Made by a program: the position numbers and the translations under genes. DNA of 64,000 bases from Polynucleobacter sp. (GTDB lineage: Bacteria > Pseudomonadota > Gammaproteobacteria > Burkholderiales > Burkholderiaceae): positions 1 to 64,000 of the forward strand of contig JAHEBW010000044.1 in assembly GCA_024642065.1 (NCBI GenBank), read 5' to 3'. Below the pieces are notes generated by a model. The model made no database searches. It was not told where the DNA came from and was given only the letters and a program-made list of their open reading frames with translations. This document shows positions 12,697 through 24,031 of the stretch, piece by piece; the stretch's first letter is position 1; the number at the start of each line of letters is the position of its first letter.

Positions 12697-13989
12697 ATGA
12701 GCAAAAACGAAGAACTATTCCTAAGAGCCCAAAGAACAACTCCGGGCGGAGTTAATTCGCCTGTTAGAGCATTTCGTCAGGTGGGTGGTGTGCCACGTTT
12801 TGTGGCACGTGCACAAGGCGCTTATTTTTGGGATGCAGATGGTCGACGCTATGTTGACTGTATCGGTTCTTGGGGTCCTATGATTGTGGGGCACGCTCAT
12901 CCTAAAGTTGTTAAAGCAGTACAGGATGCAGCAGCTCATAGCTTTAGTTTTGGTGCGCCTACTGAAGGCGAGATCATCATGGCAGAACGTATCTGCCAAT
13001 TAGTGCCTAGTATTGAACAGGTTCGTTTGGTATCAAGTGGCACAGAAGCCACTATGAGTGCATTGCGTTTAGCTCGAGGTTTTACAGGGCGTGACTTAAT
13101 TATCAAATTTGAAGGTTGTTACCACGGTCATGCCGATAGCCTATTAGTAAAAGCAGGTTCAGGCATGTTGACTTTTGCTAATAGCACGCAAAATGCTCCT
13201 TCCTCTGGTGGCGTGCCACAAGATCTCGTTAAACACACATTAGTGCTTCCTTATAACGATGTGGAGGCGCTTGAGTTAGCCTTTAAACAAAATGCTGGCA
13301 AGATTGCAGCTCTGATTGTTGAGCCAATTGCTGGCAATATGAATTTGATTCAGCCAAGTCAAGCCTTTGTAAAAGCAATGCGCGATCTCACCACTAAAGA
13401 AGGTGCTGTACTTATTTACGATGAGGTTATGACTGGATTTAGGGTGGCTTTGGGCGGAGCGCAAAGTTTGCATGGCATTCAACCTGATTTGACTTGCTTA
13501 GGCAAGGTCATGGGTGGAGGTATGCCAATGGCTGCATTTGGTGGTCGCACAGACATCATGAACAAACTAGCTCCCATAGGTAACGTTTATCAAGCAGGCA
13601 CTTTGTCTGGTAATCCTTTGGCGGTTGCAGCTGGTTTGGCTAATTTAGACATCATCACCAGACCAGGTTTTTATGAATGCTTGAGCACGCAAACTAAAAA
13701 GTTTGTTGATGGCATGGCTGAGAGAGCTAAAGCTGCGGGCGTGAAATTTTCTGTTGATAGTGTAGGCGGTATGTTCGGTTTGTATTTCTCAGAAAAAGTA
13801 CCAAGCTCTTACGCTGAAGTGACTAATAGTGATATTGAAGCATTTAAGAAGTTTTTTCATTTGATGCTAGATAACGGCGTTTATTTGGCGCCATCGGCTT
13901 ATGAAGCCGGATTCTTATCAATTGCTCATGATGATGATGTGCTTGATGAAATGTTCAAAGCAGCAGAAAAATCTTTTGCTGCAATGTAA
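12697..13989 (+). CDS. hemL: Glutamate-1-semialdehyde 2,1-aminomutase
   Basis: [31 protein letters not shown]..., [24 protein letters not shown]. Confidence 0.97.
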   Translation: MSKNEELFLRAQRTTPGGVNSPVRAFRQVGGVPRFVARAQGAYFWDADGRRYVDCIGSWGPMIVGHAHPKVVKAVQDAAAHSFSFGAPTEGEIIMAERICQLVPSIEQVRLVSSGTEATMSALRLARGFTGRDLIIKFEGCYHGHADSLLVKAGSGMLTFANSTQNAPSSGGVPQDLVKHTLVLPYNDVEALELAFKQNAGKIAALIVEPIAGNMNLIQPSQAFVKAMRDLTTKEGAVLIYDEVMTGFRVALGGAQSLHGIQPDLTCLGKVMGGGMPMAAFGGRTDIMNKLAPIGNVYQAGTLSGNPLAVAAGLANLDIITRPGFYECLSTQTKKFVDGMAERAKAAGVKFSVDSVGGMFGLYFSEKVPSSYAEVTNSDIEAFKKFFHLMLDNGVYLAPSAYEAGFLSIAHDDDVLDEMFKAAEKSFAAM

Positions 13990-13999
13990 GTTGTGATGC

Positions 14000-14833
14000 A
14001 TGAATAATATTTTTGCCATCGGAGACGTTCAGGGTTGTCATCAACAACTGCAACAACTCATCAAAAAATTACCCCAAGATTCAAAAATCATTTGTGTGGG
14101 CGATTTAGTTAATCGCGGCCCAGATTCCTTAGGCGTACTACGCACGCTGAAAGCTTTGCAAGAGGCTGGTCAAGCAGAATGTATTCTGGGCAACCATGAT
14201 CTTCATTTATTGGCAAGAGATGCTGGTATCCGTGGTCCGAAATCTCTAGATACTCTTGATGCCATCTTTAAGGCACCAGATAGACGAGAGTTGATTGATT
14301 GGTTAAGACATCGACCAATGGTTCTATATAGCGGTCAAGATAACTTCAATACGATGTTTGTCCATGCGGGTATCTTGCCGCAGTGGAGTGTCACTAAAAC
14401 ACTTGAATTAGCCAATGAACTTGAAAAAGTCTTGCGGCACAAAAATTACGCCAAGTTTTTAGTGGACATGTATGGCAACACTCCCACACAATGGAATGAC
14501 AAACTCAAAGGCACGGAGCGCCTCAGAGTGATTGTTAATGCATTTACAAGATTACGATTCTGTACCGCCAAAGGTGTGATGGAGTTTGACAGTAAAGAGG
14601 GGGTTGGGGATGCCCCGAAAGGTTATATGCCTTGGTTTAATGTCCCAACTAGAAAAACCCAAGATGTAAAAATTGTTTTTGGTCACTGGTCCACATTGGG
14701 ACTATTGAAGAAAAAGAACCTAGTGGGTTTGGATACGGGTTGTGTATGGGGCGGTCAGCTCACTGCCATGTCCTTAGGCAAGAAACCACTATTTGTTCAA
14801 GTGCCCGGTTTAAAGCAACCTGTGGGTATGTAA
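14000..14833 (+). CDS. apaH: Bis(5'-nucleosyl)-tetraphosphatase (symmetrical)
   Basis: FAIGDVQGCHQQLQQL, GDLVNRGPDSL, GNHDLHLLA motifs. Confidence 0.95.
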   Translation: MNNIFAIGDVQGCHQQLQQLIKKLPQDSKIICVGDLVNRGPDSLGVLRTLKALQEAGQAECILGNHDLHLLARDAGIRGPKSLDTLDAIFKAPDRRELIDWLRHRPMVLYSGQDNFNTMFVHAGILPQWSVTKTLELANELEKVLRHKNYAKFLVDMYGNTPTQWNDKLKGTERLRVIVNAFTRLRFCTAKGVMEFDSKEGVGDAPKGYMPWFNVPTRKTQDVKIVFGHWSTLGLLKKKNLVGLDTGCVWGGQLTAMSLGKKPLFVQVPGLKQPVGM

Positions 14834-14875
14834 AAAATAACTAGAAAGATAAGTATAAAAATAAGGACTTTCTAT

Positions 14876-16381
14876 TTAGAGAGTTTCCTTTTTAACAACC
14901 GCGTATCTGATTAATGTATTTTTTCTCGCCTCATCGTGTTGCACAATGGGTAGAGGGTAGTCTCTTCCAAGTCGAATACCTGCAATCTCTAATTCGATGT
15001 CGCCGGCTAACCATGGAGCATGGATAGTTTTCTTAGATAGTTTCGAGAGTTGTGGTAAATATTTTTTAATAAATTTACCTTCCGCATCAAATTTTTCAGA
15101 TTGAGTGATGGGGTTAAATATCCTAAAGTAGGGTTGCGCATCACAACCGCTTGAAGATGCCCACTGCCAGCCGCCATTGTTAGCTGCAAATTCAAAGTCA
15201 TTCAAGTGATCGGCAAAGTACTGTTCGCCCCATCTCCAATCAATACCAAGATCCTTGATTAAGAAGCACGCCACCACCATGCGTAAGCGGTTATGCATAT
15301 AACCGCTTTGATTCAGTTGATGCATGGCTGCATCAACTAGTGGGTAACCAGTTTTACCTTCGCGCCAAGCTTTGAATAATTTTTGTGCTTTGGCACCGCT
15401 TTCCCAAACAATTTTGTCGTAATCAGGTTTAAATGATTCATGTCCGGCTGTGCCATGCAAGAGTGCTTGCTTGCCAATGGATGGTGCGAGTCTTGGGTGA
15501 TTACTGAGGATCATGAAATAGAAATCACGCCAAATCAATTCTGATAGCCAGATGGTGGCACCCATGCTGCCGGCTAACATGCGTTGATGTGCTTCGCGCA
15601 CCAGCGCTCGTATAGAAATCGTTCCAAAGCGAGAGTGCACAGATAGATAGCTGGGTCCTTTCACTGCTGGATAATCGCGTGTGGCGTGGTAATGATCCAT
15701 GCGGCCTAGAAATTCTTCAAATAGCTCTGATGCACCAGACATACCGATTGGTAGATAAGATTCAATAGCAGTACTTTCAAAACCCATTGATTTAAGAGAG
15801 GGAATGCCCACATCTAATGATTGAGGGATCGCTACAAATTGTCCGCCATCCAAATCGACTGCATGGGCATCTAAATCATGCGCTTGTAATTTTTTTAGCC
15901 AAGCATTTTTATAGGGGGTGAACACTGAAAAAATCCCACCTTGTCCTGTAAGAACCTCTTGATTCTCAAAAATGACATGATCTTTGTAACTATGAAAAGC
16001 AATATCATGCTTCTCTAAAGATAGAGAAACTAATCGATCTCGTTCAATCGCAGCTGGCTCATAATCCTTATTCGTAAAAACAGATTGAACTCCTAATTGC
16101 TGAGCAAGCTCAGGAATGATGTTGGTGGCTTTGCCGTGTCGAACAATTAAGCCGCCTCCTTTAGATCGAAGTTCGGAATTAATTTCTTGCAAAGATTGCC
16201 AAATGAAATCCACCCGACGATCTTTTTGAAGACCTCGATCTAATAGGTGAGACAAGATATCTGTATCAAAAACAAAAGCAACCCACACCTGTTGGCAGGT
16301 TTTGATCGCCATGCGAAGCGCATGGTGATCATGAAGTCTTAGATCGCGACGCAGCCAAACTAAGCCCTTAGCAGTACTCAT
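14876..16381 (-). CDS. phrB: Deoxyribodipyrimidine photolyase
   Basis: LVWLRRDLRLHDHHALRMA, WRDFYFMIL, GCDAQPYFRIFNP. Confidence 0.95.
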   Translation of the reverse strand: MSTAKGLVWLRRDLRLHDHHALRMAIKTCQQVWVAFVFDTDILSHLLDRGLQKDRRVDFIWQSLQEINSELRSKGGGLIVRHGKATNIIPELAQQLGVQSVFTNKDYEPAAIERDRLVSLSLEKHDIAFHSYKDHVIFENQEVLTGQGGIFSVFTPYKNAWLKKLQAHDLDAHAVDLDGGQFVAIPQSLDVGIPSLKSMGFESTAIESYLPIGMSGASELFEEFLGRMDHYHATRDYPAVKGPSYLSVHSRFGTISIRALVREAHQRMLAGSMGATIWLSELIWRDFYFMILSNHPRLAPSIGKQALLHGTAGHESFKPDYDKIVWESGAKAQKLFKAWREGKTGYPLVDAAMHQLNQSGYMHNRLRMVVACFLIKDLGIDWRWGEQYFADHLNDFEFAANNGGWQWASSSGCDAQPYFRIFNPITQSEKFDAEGKFIKKYLPQLSKLSKKTIHAPWLAGDIELEIAGIRLGRDYPLPIVQHDEARKNTLIRYAVVKKETL

Positions 16382-16571
16382 ATCCTGGTCTCCTGAGGAT
16401 CTTTATTACTTTTGTTGATTTGAGCTTGTTATTTGTTGCTAAACCCTAGCGTACATTTCCCAGAATGTATCTAGAGCTTTGATTTTATAAGCTTATTCGA
16501 ATTTTGGTGAAAATGGTGCTTAATCACTATTTCAGCAGATATTTAAATCCTGAATCAGATAAAATTAAGTC

Positions 16572-17168
16572 ATGATTCAAGATGATGCTAAGTCCTTAGC
16601 CAATCAATTTTTAATTGCCATGCCTGGCATGGTCGATGAAAACTTTGCTGGTACGGTGGTCTACCTTTGCGATCACACTCCTAATGGTGCCATGGGTTTA
16701 GTCATTAATCGACCAACCGATGTTGATCTTGGAAGTGTTTTTGACAAAATTGACCTTAAACTAGAAATCCAGCCCAAAGCCAACGAGCCTGTATATTTTG
16801 GCGGCCCAGTGCAAACGGATCGAGGCTTTGTTTTGCATGAACAAAAGCAAGGTGAACATACCACCCATTACAGTTCGTCTCTCAGAATCCCTGGTGGCTT
16901 AGCTATGACCACCTCCAAGGATGTATTAGAAGAAGTTGCTGCCGGACATGGACCTCAGAGATTTTTAATGACTCTAGGTTATGCCGGTTGGAGTGCAGGG
17001 CAATTAGAAGATGAGATCGCTCGTAATGGCTGGCTCAATATTGCAGCTCCAATGGATGAGATGGCACATATCATTTTTGAAACGCCTGATGAATACAAAT
17101 ATCAGAATGTTTTAGCTCTCTTGGGCATTGATCCTAGCTTCTTATCCAGTGAGGCGGGGCACGCTTGA
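16572..17168 (+). CDS. YqgE/AlgH family protein
   Basis: [36 protein letters not shown]. Confidence 0.93.
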   Translation: MIQDDAKSLANQFLIAMPGMVDENFAGTVVYLCDHTPNGAMGLVINRPTDVDLGSVFDKIDLKLEIQPKANEPVYFGGPVQTDRGFVLHEQKQGEHTTHYSSSLRIPGGLAMTTSKDVLEEVAAGHGPQRFLMTLGYAGWSAGQLEDEIARNGWLNIAAPMDEMAHIIFETPDEYKYQNVLALLGIDPSFLSSEAGHA

Positions 17169-17584
17169 TGTCTAGCCCAAGCAATCAAATGGAAAATCTG
17201 AATCCAAATGCCAATATCGTGCAAACGATATTGGCATTTGATTATGGTGAGAAACGCATTGGAGTGGCTGTTGGTAATGCCATGACTAAAACAGCGCAAG
17301 CTTTGAAAGTGATTCAAAACAAGAGCCAAGATATTCGTTTCAAAGAAATAGAACAGTTAATTCAGGAGTGGCAACCAGAGCTACTGGTCGTCGGTTTACC
17401 AATGCATCCTGATGGTACCCCTCATGAAATGACTCAAAAAGCGAAGCGTTTTGGCAATCAACTATCAGGACGATTCCAAAAGCATGTGGTTTGGGTTGAT
17501 GAGCGCTATACATCAGTATCGGTTGAGAAAGGAAATGATGCCCTAGCTGCTCAATTGATCTTGCAACAATACTTAGATGGTTAA
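17165..17584 (+). CDS. ruvX: Holliday junction resolvase-like RuvX/YqgF
   Basis: [31 protein letters not shown]; start site uncertain. Confidence 0.93.
   Translation: MMSSPSNQMENLNPNANIVQTILAFDYGEKRIGVAVGNAMTKTAQALKVIQNKSQDIRFKEIEQLIQEWQPELLVVGLPMHPDGTPHEMTQKAKRFGNQLSGRFQKHVVWVDERYTSVSVEKGNDALAAQLILQQYLDG
17205..17240 (+). promoter_or_regulatory. Long perfect RNA hairpin at the ruvX 5' end
   Basis: CAAATGCCAATATCGT-GCAA-ACGATATTGGCATTTG: 16-bp perfect inverted repeat around a GNRA-type tetraloop. Confidence 0.6.
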
Positions 17585-17666
17585 CTAACTCAAATCATTA
17601 AAATCGATCAAAATAAGAAACAAAATATTCAGAAAAACGCAGCCCAATAAACAAACACAAAAAGCT

Positions 17667-18200
17667 ATGACAACCTCTATAAATCCGCAGGAAATTCCTC
17701 AAGCAGAAGATCTCTATCAAATCCTTTTAGATCAATTAAAAGAACAAAAGAAGGTCAGTCCACAATTCCAGTTGGCAGGTTTGGCGAGTGGTGGTGCTTG
17801 GATTGCAGAACGTTTAGCCAAGGATTTGGGTTTGCCAGCTTATGGGGTCATTAATGTGTCATTCCACCGTGATGACTACTCTGAGAAAGGTGTTAAAGCT
17901 TTTAATAGTGCAGAAGGTTTGTCGACCAAGCTTCCGTTTGAAGTAGAAGGTGCTCACATCATCTTGGTGGATGATGTTTTAGATACTGGTAGAACTGTTC
18001 GAGCAGGTCTTAATGAGTTATTTGATTACGGCAGACCTGCTAAAGTGGATTTAGCTGTATTAGCTGATCGCCATCGCAGACAGTTACCAGTAGATGCAAC
18101 CTTCAAGGGGGCTAAAGTTAAAGTGGCAGATGATCAGATCTTGGTTTTAGAGCAGTCTGAAGATGGTCGTTTGGCATTCTCAACAGAGACTAAAGAGTGA
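17667..18200 (+). CDS. pyrR: PyrR bifunctional regulator/uracil phosphoribosyltransferase
   Basis: HIILVDDVLDTGRTVRAGLNEL PRPP loop, ADRHRRQLPVDATF. Confidence 0.93.
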   Translation: MTTSINPQEIPQAEDLYQILLDQLKEQKKVSPQFQLAGLASGGAWIAERLAKDLGLPAYGVINVSFHRDDYSEKGVKAFNSAEGLSTKLPFEVEGAHIILVDDVLDTGRTVRAGLNELFDYGRPAKVDLAVLADRHRRQLPVDATFKGAKVKVADDQILVLEQSEDGRLAFSTETKE

Positions 18201-18285
18201 TCGAAAGAAAACAAGAGAAAACAAGAGAAAAATTCAAAATAAGTATCAAACTCAGCGCCCTAAAAGATTAAAATACTGACCTAAG

Positions 18286-19269
18286 ATGACCCAAACCAAT
18301 CAGACTGCTAAGACTGCCAGCCAACTTCAACTCAATGATCAGGGTGAGCTAACTCACTTGCTGACCTTAGAGGGTCTCTCTAAAGAACATATCCTTCATA
18401 TCTTGGATACAGCCCAACAGTTTGTGGCTGTAAGTGAATCAGATCGAGAAGTTAAAAAAGTACCACTTTTAAGAGGTAAAAACATTTTTAACCTCTTCTT
18501 TGAAAATTCAACAAGAACCAGAACAACATTTGAGATTGCTGCTAAACGCTTGTCAGCAGATGTGATTAATTTAGACATTCAAACATCTTCAACAGCCAAG
18601 GGTGAAACGCTACTTGATACGATTGATAACTTAGTAGCGATGCAAGCAGATATTTTTGTGGTGAGACATAAAACCACTGGTGCACCAGTTGAGGTGGCGG
18701 CACATCTGCCACCGCATGTACATGTGATCAATGCGGGTGATGGCACTAACCAACACCCGACGCAAGGTTTGCTAGATATGTTTACCATGCGCCACTTCAA
18801 GCAAGACTTCACTAAGATCAAAGTCGCGATCATTGGAGATATTGTCCACAGTCGCGTAGCCAAATCAAATATTCATGCCTTAACTACTCTAGGTTGTCCA
18901 GAGATCAGAGCGATTGGTCCAGAAAGCCTTTTGCCTAAAGACCTGAACATGATGGGTGTCAAAATCTACAACAACATCGAAGAAGGACTGAAAGATGTGG
19001 ACGTTGTGATGACCCTCAGAATTCAAAGAGAACGAATGGAAAGTCATCAGATTCCTCAAGGAGATGAATTTTTTAAGCAGTGGGGGTTGACTAAGCAAAG
19101 ACTTCAACTAGCAAAACGAGATGCCATTGTCATGCACCCAGGACCTATGAATAGAGGCGTTGAGATTGCCAGCGATGTAGCTGATGGTCCACAAGCAGTT
19201 ATTCTCCAACAGGTGAAATTTGGGATTGCTGTGCGAATGGCAGTTATGGCTTCACTCGCTTCGAGCTAA
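18286..19269 (+). CDS. pyrB: Aspartate carbamoyltransferase catalytic subunit
   Basis: [54 protein letters not shown]. Confidence 0.97.
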   Translation: MTQTNQTAKTASQLQLNDQGELTHLLTLEGLSKEHILHILDTAQQFVAVSESDREVKKVPLLRGKNIFNLFFENSTRTRTTFEIAAKRLSADVINLDIQTSSTAKGETLLDTIDNLVAMQADIFVVRHKTTGAPVEVAAHLPPHVHVINAGDGTNQHPTQGLLDMFTMRHFKQDFTKIKVAIIGDIVHSRVAKSNIHALTTLGCPEIRAIGPESLLPKDLNMMGVKIYNNIEEGLKDVDVVMTLRIQRERMESHQIPQGDEFFKQWGLTKQRLQLAKRDAIVMHPGPMNRGVEIASDVADGPQAVILQQVKFGIAVRMAVMASLASS

Positions 19270-19286
19270 TTTATAAATTCTTTGTA

Positions 19287-19757
19287 TTATTCTTTTTTTA
19301 ATTCTGTTTTAAGTTCTTTTTCATTTTCATTGTTAGTGGAATCTACTGGAGCAACTGAGTCAATAACAACTTTTGGCATTTGATCTGTGGTTCCAGTATT
19401 ATTTCCGCTTGAAACCGGTCCTACATTTTCTTTTGCCGTTGAGAGTTTTTCTGCTGGGGTCTTTTCTAATTTTTCTTCTCGGCTTTTGTCATTTAATTTT
19501 TTATTTTTACATACAATGATCATTTCTTTGTAATCAGAATTTGTAAATAACCCGCTTACTTTATTAGATGTCTTTTCAAGAACTTCATAACCTTCTTCGC
19601 CGCAAACTGTACTTGCTGATTTTAAGCATGGAAGCCATGTATGGGATGAGCAAGTGATAATTTCAGCTGCAGTACCATTTTTATAATAAAAAGGTTGAGG
19701 TGTAGAACATCCCGCAAGAATAAATGTTAGAAAAGTTGCGATAATTACTGGTTTCAT
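19287..19757 (-). CDS. Hypothetical lipoprotein
   Basis: MKPVIIATFLTFILAGCSTPQPFYY: signal and lipobox; Lys/Glu/Thr-rich C-terminus. Confidence 0.75.
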   Translation of the reverse strand: MKPVIIATFLTFILAGCSTPQPFYYKNGTAAEIITCSSHTWLPCLKSASTVCGEEGYEVLEKTSNKVSGLFTNSDYKEMIIVCKNKKLNDKSREEKLEKTPAEKLSTAKENVGPVSSGNNTGTTDQMPKVVIDSVAPVDSTNNENEKELKTELKKE

Positions 19758-19788
19758 AATGGTTTAGTGCTCACGGGAGTTATGGTAC

Positions 19789-20574
19789 ATGCTAGTTGTA
19801 AGATTCTATCACGCTTTATTGGGTCTCAAGATATGCAGTCCCCATACCTGCTTTTATTTTTTTAGCCACATAATTTTTTCTATGGTTGGCTCGTTGCCAG
19901 TTTATGTTTGGGGTTCCGATTTAGTATCTAATCAGACTCTTTTGAAAATGGTTGCGACGCCTCAAATTGTAGGTAGGGATGTGGTTAACATAGCAAGCCA
20001 GACAAGTGACTTGGTTGCTTATTATGAGAATATATCAGCTAGCGTTTATTTAATTACGGTCCATAATCAAGATACATCAGCAAGTCCAACGGGCGTAGGA
20101 AGTGCTGTTGCTGTTAACAAGAATCAGTTACTAACCAATTGCCATATTTTTGGTAAAAAAATTGAACTTGACGGCAACATTGTCAAAGTTATCAAAAAAA
20201 ATTCACCAGTCATGAATGGCAAGCTGATTTATAAACATTCCGAATCTGATAGATGTATTTTAGAGGTTGATGGATATATAACTCCAGTCAGAGCGATTAG
20301 ATCAGTTAGCTCACTTCGAGTGGGGGAGAGGGTTTATACAATTGGAAACCCCAAAGGATTTGTTGATGCTTTTGCTGAGGGTTTAATTTCCGCAATTAAA
20401 CCCTCAAAAAAAACTGGCATTACTTTATTAAGCACCACAGGTATAGCAAAGGGATCCTCAGGCGGCGCTTTATTTGATGCTAGAGGTAACCTTATTGGCA
20501 TTACAACTGCTGTTATATCTGATGCCCCTCATCTGTCGTTGGTGATTCCTGCGGAGAGTTTTTTTTCAGAGTAA
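19789..20574 (+). CDS. Trypsin-like (S1-type) serine protease
   Basis: GVGSAVAVNKNQLLTNCHIF (His), SESDRCILEVD (Asp), GIAKGSSGGALFDARGNLIGITT (Ser). Confidence 0.85.
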   Translation: MLVVRFYHALLGLKICSPHTCFYFFSHIIFSMVGSLPVYVWGSDLVSNQTLLKMVATPQIVGRDVVNIASQTSDLVAYYENISASVYLITVHNQDTSASPTGVGSAVAVNKNQLLTNCHIFGKKIELDGNIVKVIKKNSPVMNGKLIYKHSESDRCILEVDGYITPVRAIRSVSSLRVGERVYTIGNPKGFVDAFAEGLISAIKPSKKTGITLLSTTGIAKGSSGGALFDARGNLIGITTAVISDAPHLSLVIPAESFFSE

Positions 20575-21861
20575 TTATCTTTCGGTCAATGATTCTTTAA
20601 GCGTCTTAGTAATAGGTTTTGTTAGGTAACTAAGAACAGTATTTTGGCCGGTGATAATTTCGGCTTTGGCTGTCATACCAGGTTGAATTTCAAGATTCTT
20701 TTTGGAGCTAGAGAAACCTTGCCCATCAGTTTGAATTTGCACTCGGTAATAGGTCTGTTCTGCACCTTTATTTTCTTCCGTGAGCGTATCAGGGCTAATA
20801 AAAGATACTTTGCCTTTAAGTGTGCCGTAAATTGAGTAGTCATATGCATCAATTTTAACAATTGCAAAAAGTCCCGGTTTGATAAAGGCAATATCGGCAG
20901 GTCTTACTTTTACCTCTACCATCAGCGTGTCTCCATCGGGGACTATTTGCATAACCTCTTCACCAGGTTTAATAACTCCACCTAGAGTAGTGATTTTCAC
21001 ATTCTTAACAGTACCCGCCATAGGGGATTTTAGTTCTATTCTATCTAGCTGCTCTCTTTTCTGGGTAAGTGTTTGCAAAATGCCTGCATAATCCTCTTCC
21101 GCCTTGCTTAGCTCAGCTTGAGCATCTTGGAAATATTTATTTTTCTTATTGGCTATTTGAGCGCTTATATCATTCACTTGTTTTTTAAGTCTAATAATTT
21201 CAACTTTAGAAACATCACCTGTTTTTAGAAGAGGTTCAGTCATCGCCAATTCTTGTTTGGCAAGCTCTTGCTGTGACTCAAGTGCCGATAATTCGTCGCT
21301 AATTGATTTTTTTCTTTTGATTAGAAGTGTTTTTTGGTTATGAATAAAGTCAGGATAATCATCCATGATTTTTTCAAATTTTAACGGTATTCCATAGACT
21401 TCATTTTTTAATCTTGCTACAGCCCCTGAAAGAGCAGCGGCTTTTGCTCTAGCCTCTAAATAGCTACTTTCCATCCTTGTTTTATCAAGTTTCGCCAACA
21501 CTTGATCTTTGACTACCTTATCACCTTCTTTAACCAAAAGTTGTTCAAGTACGCCACCATCAAAAGATTGAATAATTTGAGATCGCGAGCTTGGAATAAT
21601 TTGACCGGCAGCGCTTGTGCTTTGTTCAATTTTACTAAAAGCCGCCCATAAAAAGAGCGCAAGGAAAATTACCCCAAATAATCGAATCACATTAACTTTT
21701 TTATGAGGAAGATCATCTGATAGATTGGTCTCCTCAACATAAAATAGTTTTTCTTCAATGTACTGTCTTAGCTTTGAGTTTTTAAATTTCTCAATGCCAT
21801 GAAGAATTAATGGGACTACTTTTTCAATTGAATTTTTAATAATGAGCTTAACTTTATTCAC
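20575..21861 (-). CDS. Type I secretion HlyD-family membrane fusion protein
   Basis: VIRLFGVIFLALFLWAAFSKIEQSTSAAGQIIPSSRSQIIQSFDGGVLEQLLVKEGDKV; coiled-coil hairpin; C-terminal PGMTAKAEIITGQNTVLSYL. Confidence 0.95.
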   Translation of the reverse strand: MNKVKLIIKNSIEKVVPLILHGIEKFKNSKLRQYIEEKLFYVEETNLSDDLPHKKVNVIRLFGVIFLALFLWAAFSKIEQSTSAAGQIIPSSRSQIIQSFDGGVLEQLLVKEGDKVVKDQVLAKLDKTRMESSYLEARAKAAALSGAVARLKNEVYGIPLKFEKIMDDYPDFIHNQKTLLIKRKKSISDELSALESQQELAKQELAMTEPLLKTGDVSKVEIIRLKKQVNDISAQIANKKNKYFQDAQAELSKAEEDYAGILQTLTQKREQLDRIELKSPMAGTVKNVKITTLGGVIKPGEEVMQIVPDGDTLMVEVKVRPADIAFIKPGLFAIVKIDAYDYSIYGTLKGKVSFISPDTLTEENKGAEQTYYRVQIQTDGQGFSSSKKNLEIQPGMTAKAEIITGQNTVLSYLTKPITKTLKESLTER

Positions 21862-21870
21862 TTTTTACTC

Positions 21871-24015
21871 TTATTTAGATTGACTTAATTGTCTTTTTTG
21901 AGCTGCTTCTTTGAGGTTGTTTAATATCAAATCCTTCGGACCAAATTGAACTAGTTCGTTGTTTTCCATGATCATGACATGAGTTGCAAATCTTAGAACA
22001 GCGGGCTTATGGCTAACAATGACAATTAAAGTATCTTTTGTCATATTTTTAAAAATCTCATTTAAGACATGATTTTCCAAATCAGTATCAAGTGATGCCG
22101 TTGGTTCATCTAAAAGCAGAATGCTTGGTTTAGCCAGTAATAATCGTGTGAGTGCCACCATTTGACGTTGTCCACCGGATAGTCCCAAGCCGCCCTCTGA
22201 GATCGGTAAAGCCATGCCTTGAGGGTGCTTTGAAATTAAACGATCTAACCCGGTTTTTTTGCAGGCCGCAAGAATTTCTGAATCTGCTATGTAGGGCAAT
22301 CCCAAGGTTAGATTATCTTTGAGACTTCCTTTGATGAGGCGAACATCTTGAGGGAGGTAACCTATTTTTTCACGAATGAGCCCGGATGGTAATTGAGTCA
22401 TTTCAATATTTGAAAGGAGCACTTTTCCTTCCTGTGCTCGATATAAGCCGGATAAAATCTTTAATAAAGTTGACTTACCCGAGCCTACGCGCCCCATCAC
22501 AACAATAATATTGCCTGCAGAGAATTTAAGATGGTTGATGCTTAATTGCTTTTGATCTTTATCATAGCTGAATTTAATATTTTCTAGGCTCAAATGAGCT
22601 TCAAGATGGTCTGGGGTAATCGAATTTTCGTGATTATCGGTATCAGAGGGTAGGCTCATGATTCGATCCAAACTTAAAAGACTGTGCTTAATTTGTCCCC
22701 ATTGGACTAATAATTGCGGAATCTGCGCAAGTGGTCCAAGAATGCGCCCACTTAATATCGTGCAACCTATTAATCCACCAGTAGTTAATTGGTTTTGATG
22801 AATCATCCATGCGCCGACTGCAACAGTAAAGATATAGGCTAATTGCTGAACTGAACTGGCCATATTGGCGCTACTGATAACTGTTTCTTTGTGATGTAGC
22901 TCACGAATAGCCTGATCTCTCACAATACCTTGCCAGCTTTTTAATAATTGAGATTCCCCACCCACTGCTTTAATAGACTCAATCCCATCCATAGCTTCAA
23001 TGAGTAAACCATTTTTTCTATTTCCTTGCTCGACCAGCTGTTCGTTGGTCGATTTCAAGCTCAAGCTGTAACGGTAACCTAAAATGAGCATGATGCACAT
23101 AAATACTAAAGGTATTAAGCCTAGTATTCCGCCAATCGTCATCATGACAAAGGCAAAAAATATTGCAAAAGGGGCGTCAGCAAGTATGAATAAAGTTGCC
23201 GATGTCATGAAGCCTCGTATAGATTCAAATTGCCTCAACTCTGAAATAAAGGTGCCGACGTTTTTGGGCCGTGCATCTAGACGAATACTTAAAGCTTTAT
23301 TAAAGAAGATGGAGCTAAGTTCGCTGTCAACGTCTTTAAAGGTCTTATCAACTAACTTAGCCCTCAGTTGTTTCATGAGGTATTCCGAAGATATGGCAAT
23401 CAATGTTCCAATCGTCAAAACGATTAGGGTGGCATTACTTTGCGAAGGAATCACTCGATCATAAATTTGCATAGAGTACATAGCTGTACCTAGTGCTAAG
23501 GTATTCATGATGAAAGTTCCGATCACCGCGTCTTTGAGCTGAGGTCTTTTTTTATTAAAAAGATATTTAAACCAGTCAGATGCTGATTTTGGTTTGTGCT
23601 GGGTCAGGAACTCGTCACTTTCAGGTTCAACTGACAGGATCACTAATTTCGACTGCTCTAGCAGGTGGGATGTTAGTTCTATTTTGACTTGTGATCGATC
23701 CGCATTTTCAACAACTAAGTAATTGTTTTCCTGTATACCTCTGATTAATTGAATAGAACGATCATCATTGATCTTAAGAGCTACTTGTTCGGCGCTGATA
23801 TTCTGAATATCAGCCAAACTGGTGGCTAGTTTAGCCACTCCTTTGGGGTGAACCCTTAACCATAGTTCTTGAATACTTAGAATGGGGTTCTCGATATTTG
23901 TACTATCTTGAGTAAAGTTGTGACGAGGAATGTGTATCCCCAAGATATCAGATGCTCTTGCAAGGGCGTCATCTAGTGTCCAAGGATTATTTAATGCGTT
24001 CAGGTGTATTGACAT
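21871..24015 (-). CDS. Type I secretion ABC transporter, HlyB/LapB-like with a Cys-less C39-like N-terminal domain
   Basis: Walker A GRVGSGKST, LSGGQRQMVALTRLLL, Walker B ILLLDEPTASLD; N-terminal ~125 aa has no catalytic Cys. Confidence 0.95.
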   Translation of the reverse strand: MSIHLNALNNPWTLDDALARASDILGIHIPRHNFTQDSTNIENPILSIQELWLRVHPKGVAKLATSLADIQNISAEQVALKINDDRSIQLIRGIQENNYLVVENADRSQVKIELTSHLLEQSKLVILSVEPESDEFLTQHKPKSASDWFKYLFNKKRPQLKDAVIGTFIMNTLALGTAMYSMQIYDRVIPSQSNATLIVLTIGTLIAISSEYLMKQLRAKLVDKTFKDVDSELSSIFFNKALSIRLDARPKNVGTFISELRQFESIRGFMTSATLFILADAPFAIFFAFVMMTIGGILGLIPLVFMCIMLILGYRYSLSLKSTNEQLVEQGNRKNGLLIEAMDGIESIKAVGGESQLLKSWQGIVRDQAIRELHHKETVISSANMASSVQQLAYIFTVAVGAWMIHQNQLTTGGLIGCTILSGRILGPLAQIPQLLVQWGQIKHSLLSLDRIMSLPSDTDNHENSITPDHLEAHLSLENIKFSYDKDQKQLSINHLKFSAGNIIVVMGRVGSGKSTLLKILSGLYRAQEGKVLLSNIEMTQLPSGLIREKIGYLPQDVRLIKGSLKDNLTLGLPYIADSEILAACKKTGLDRLISKHPQGMALPISEGGLGLSGGQRQMVALTRLLLAKPSILLLDEPTASLDTDLENHVLNEIFKNMTKDTLIVIVSHKPAVLRFATHVMIMENNELVQFGPKDLILNNLKEAAQKRQLSQSK

Positions 24016-24031
24016 GAGTTCTAATAATTAA

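Noticed and set aside
18203-18235. AAAACAAGAG tandem direct repeat between pyrR and pyrB
   Set aside because: Two short purine-rich copies only; no further structure or known attenuator features.
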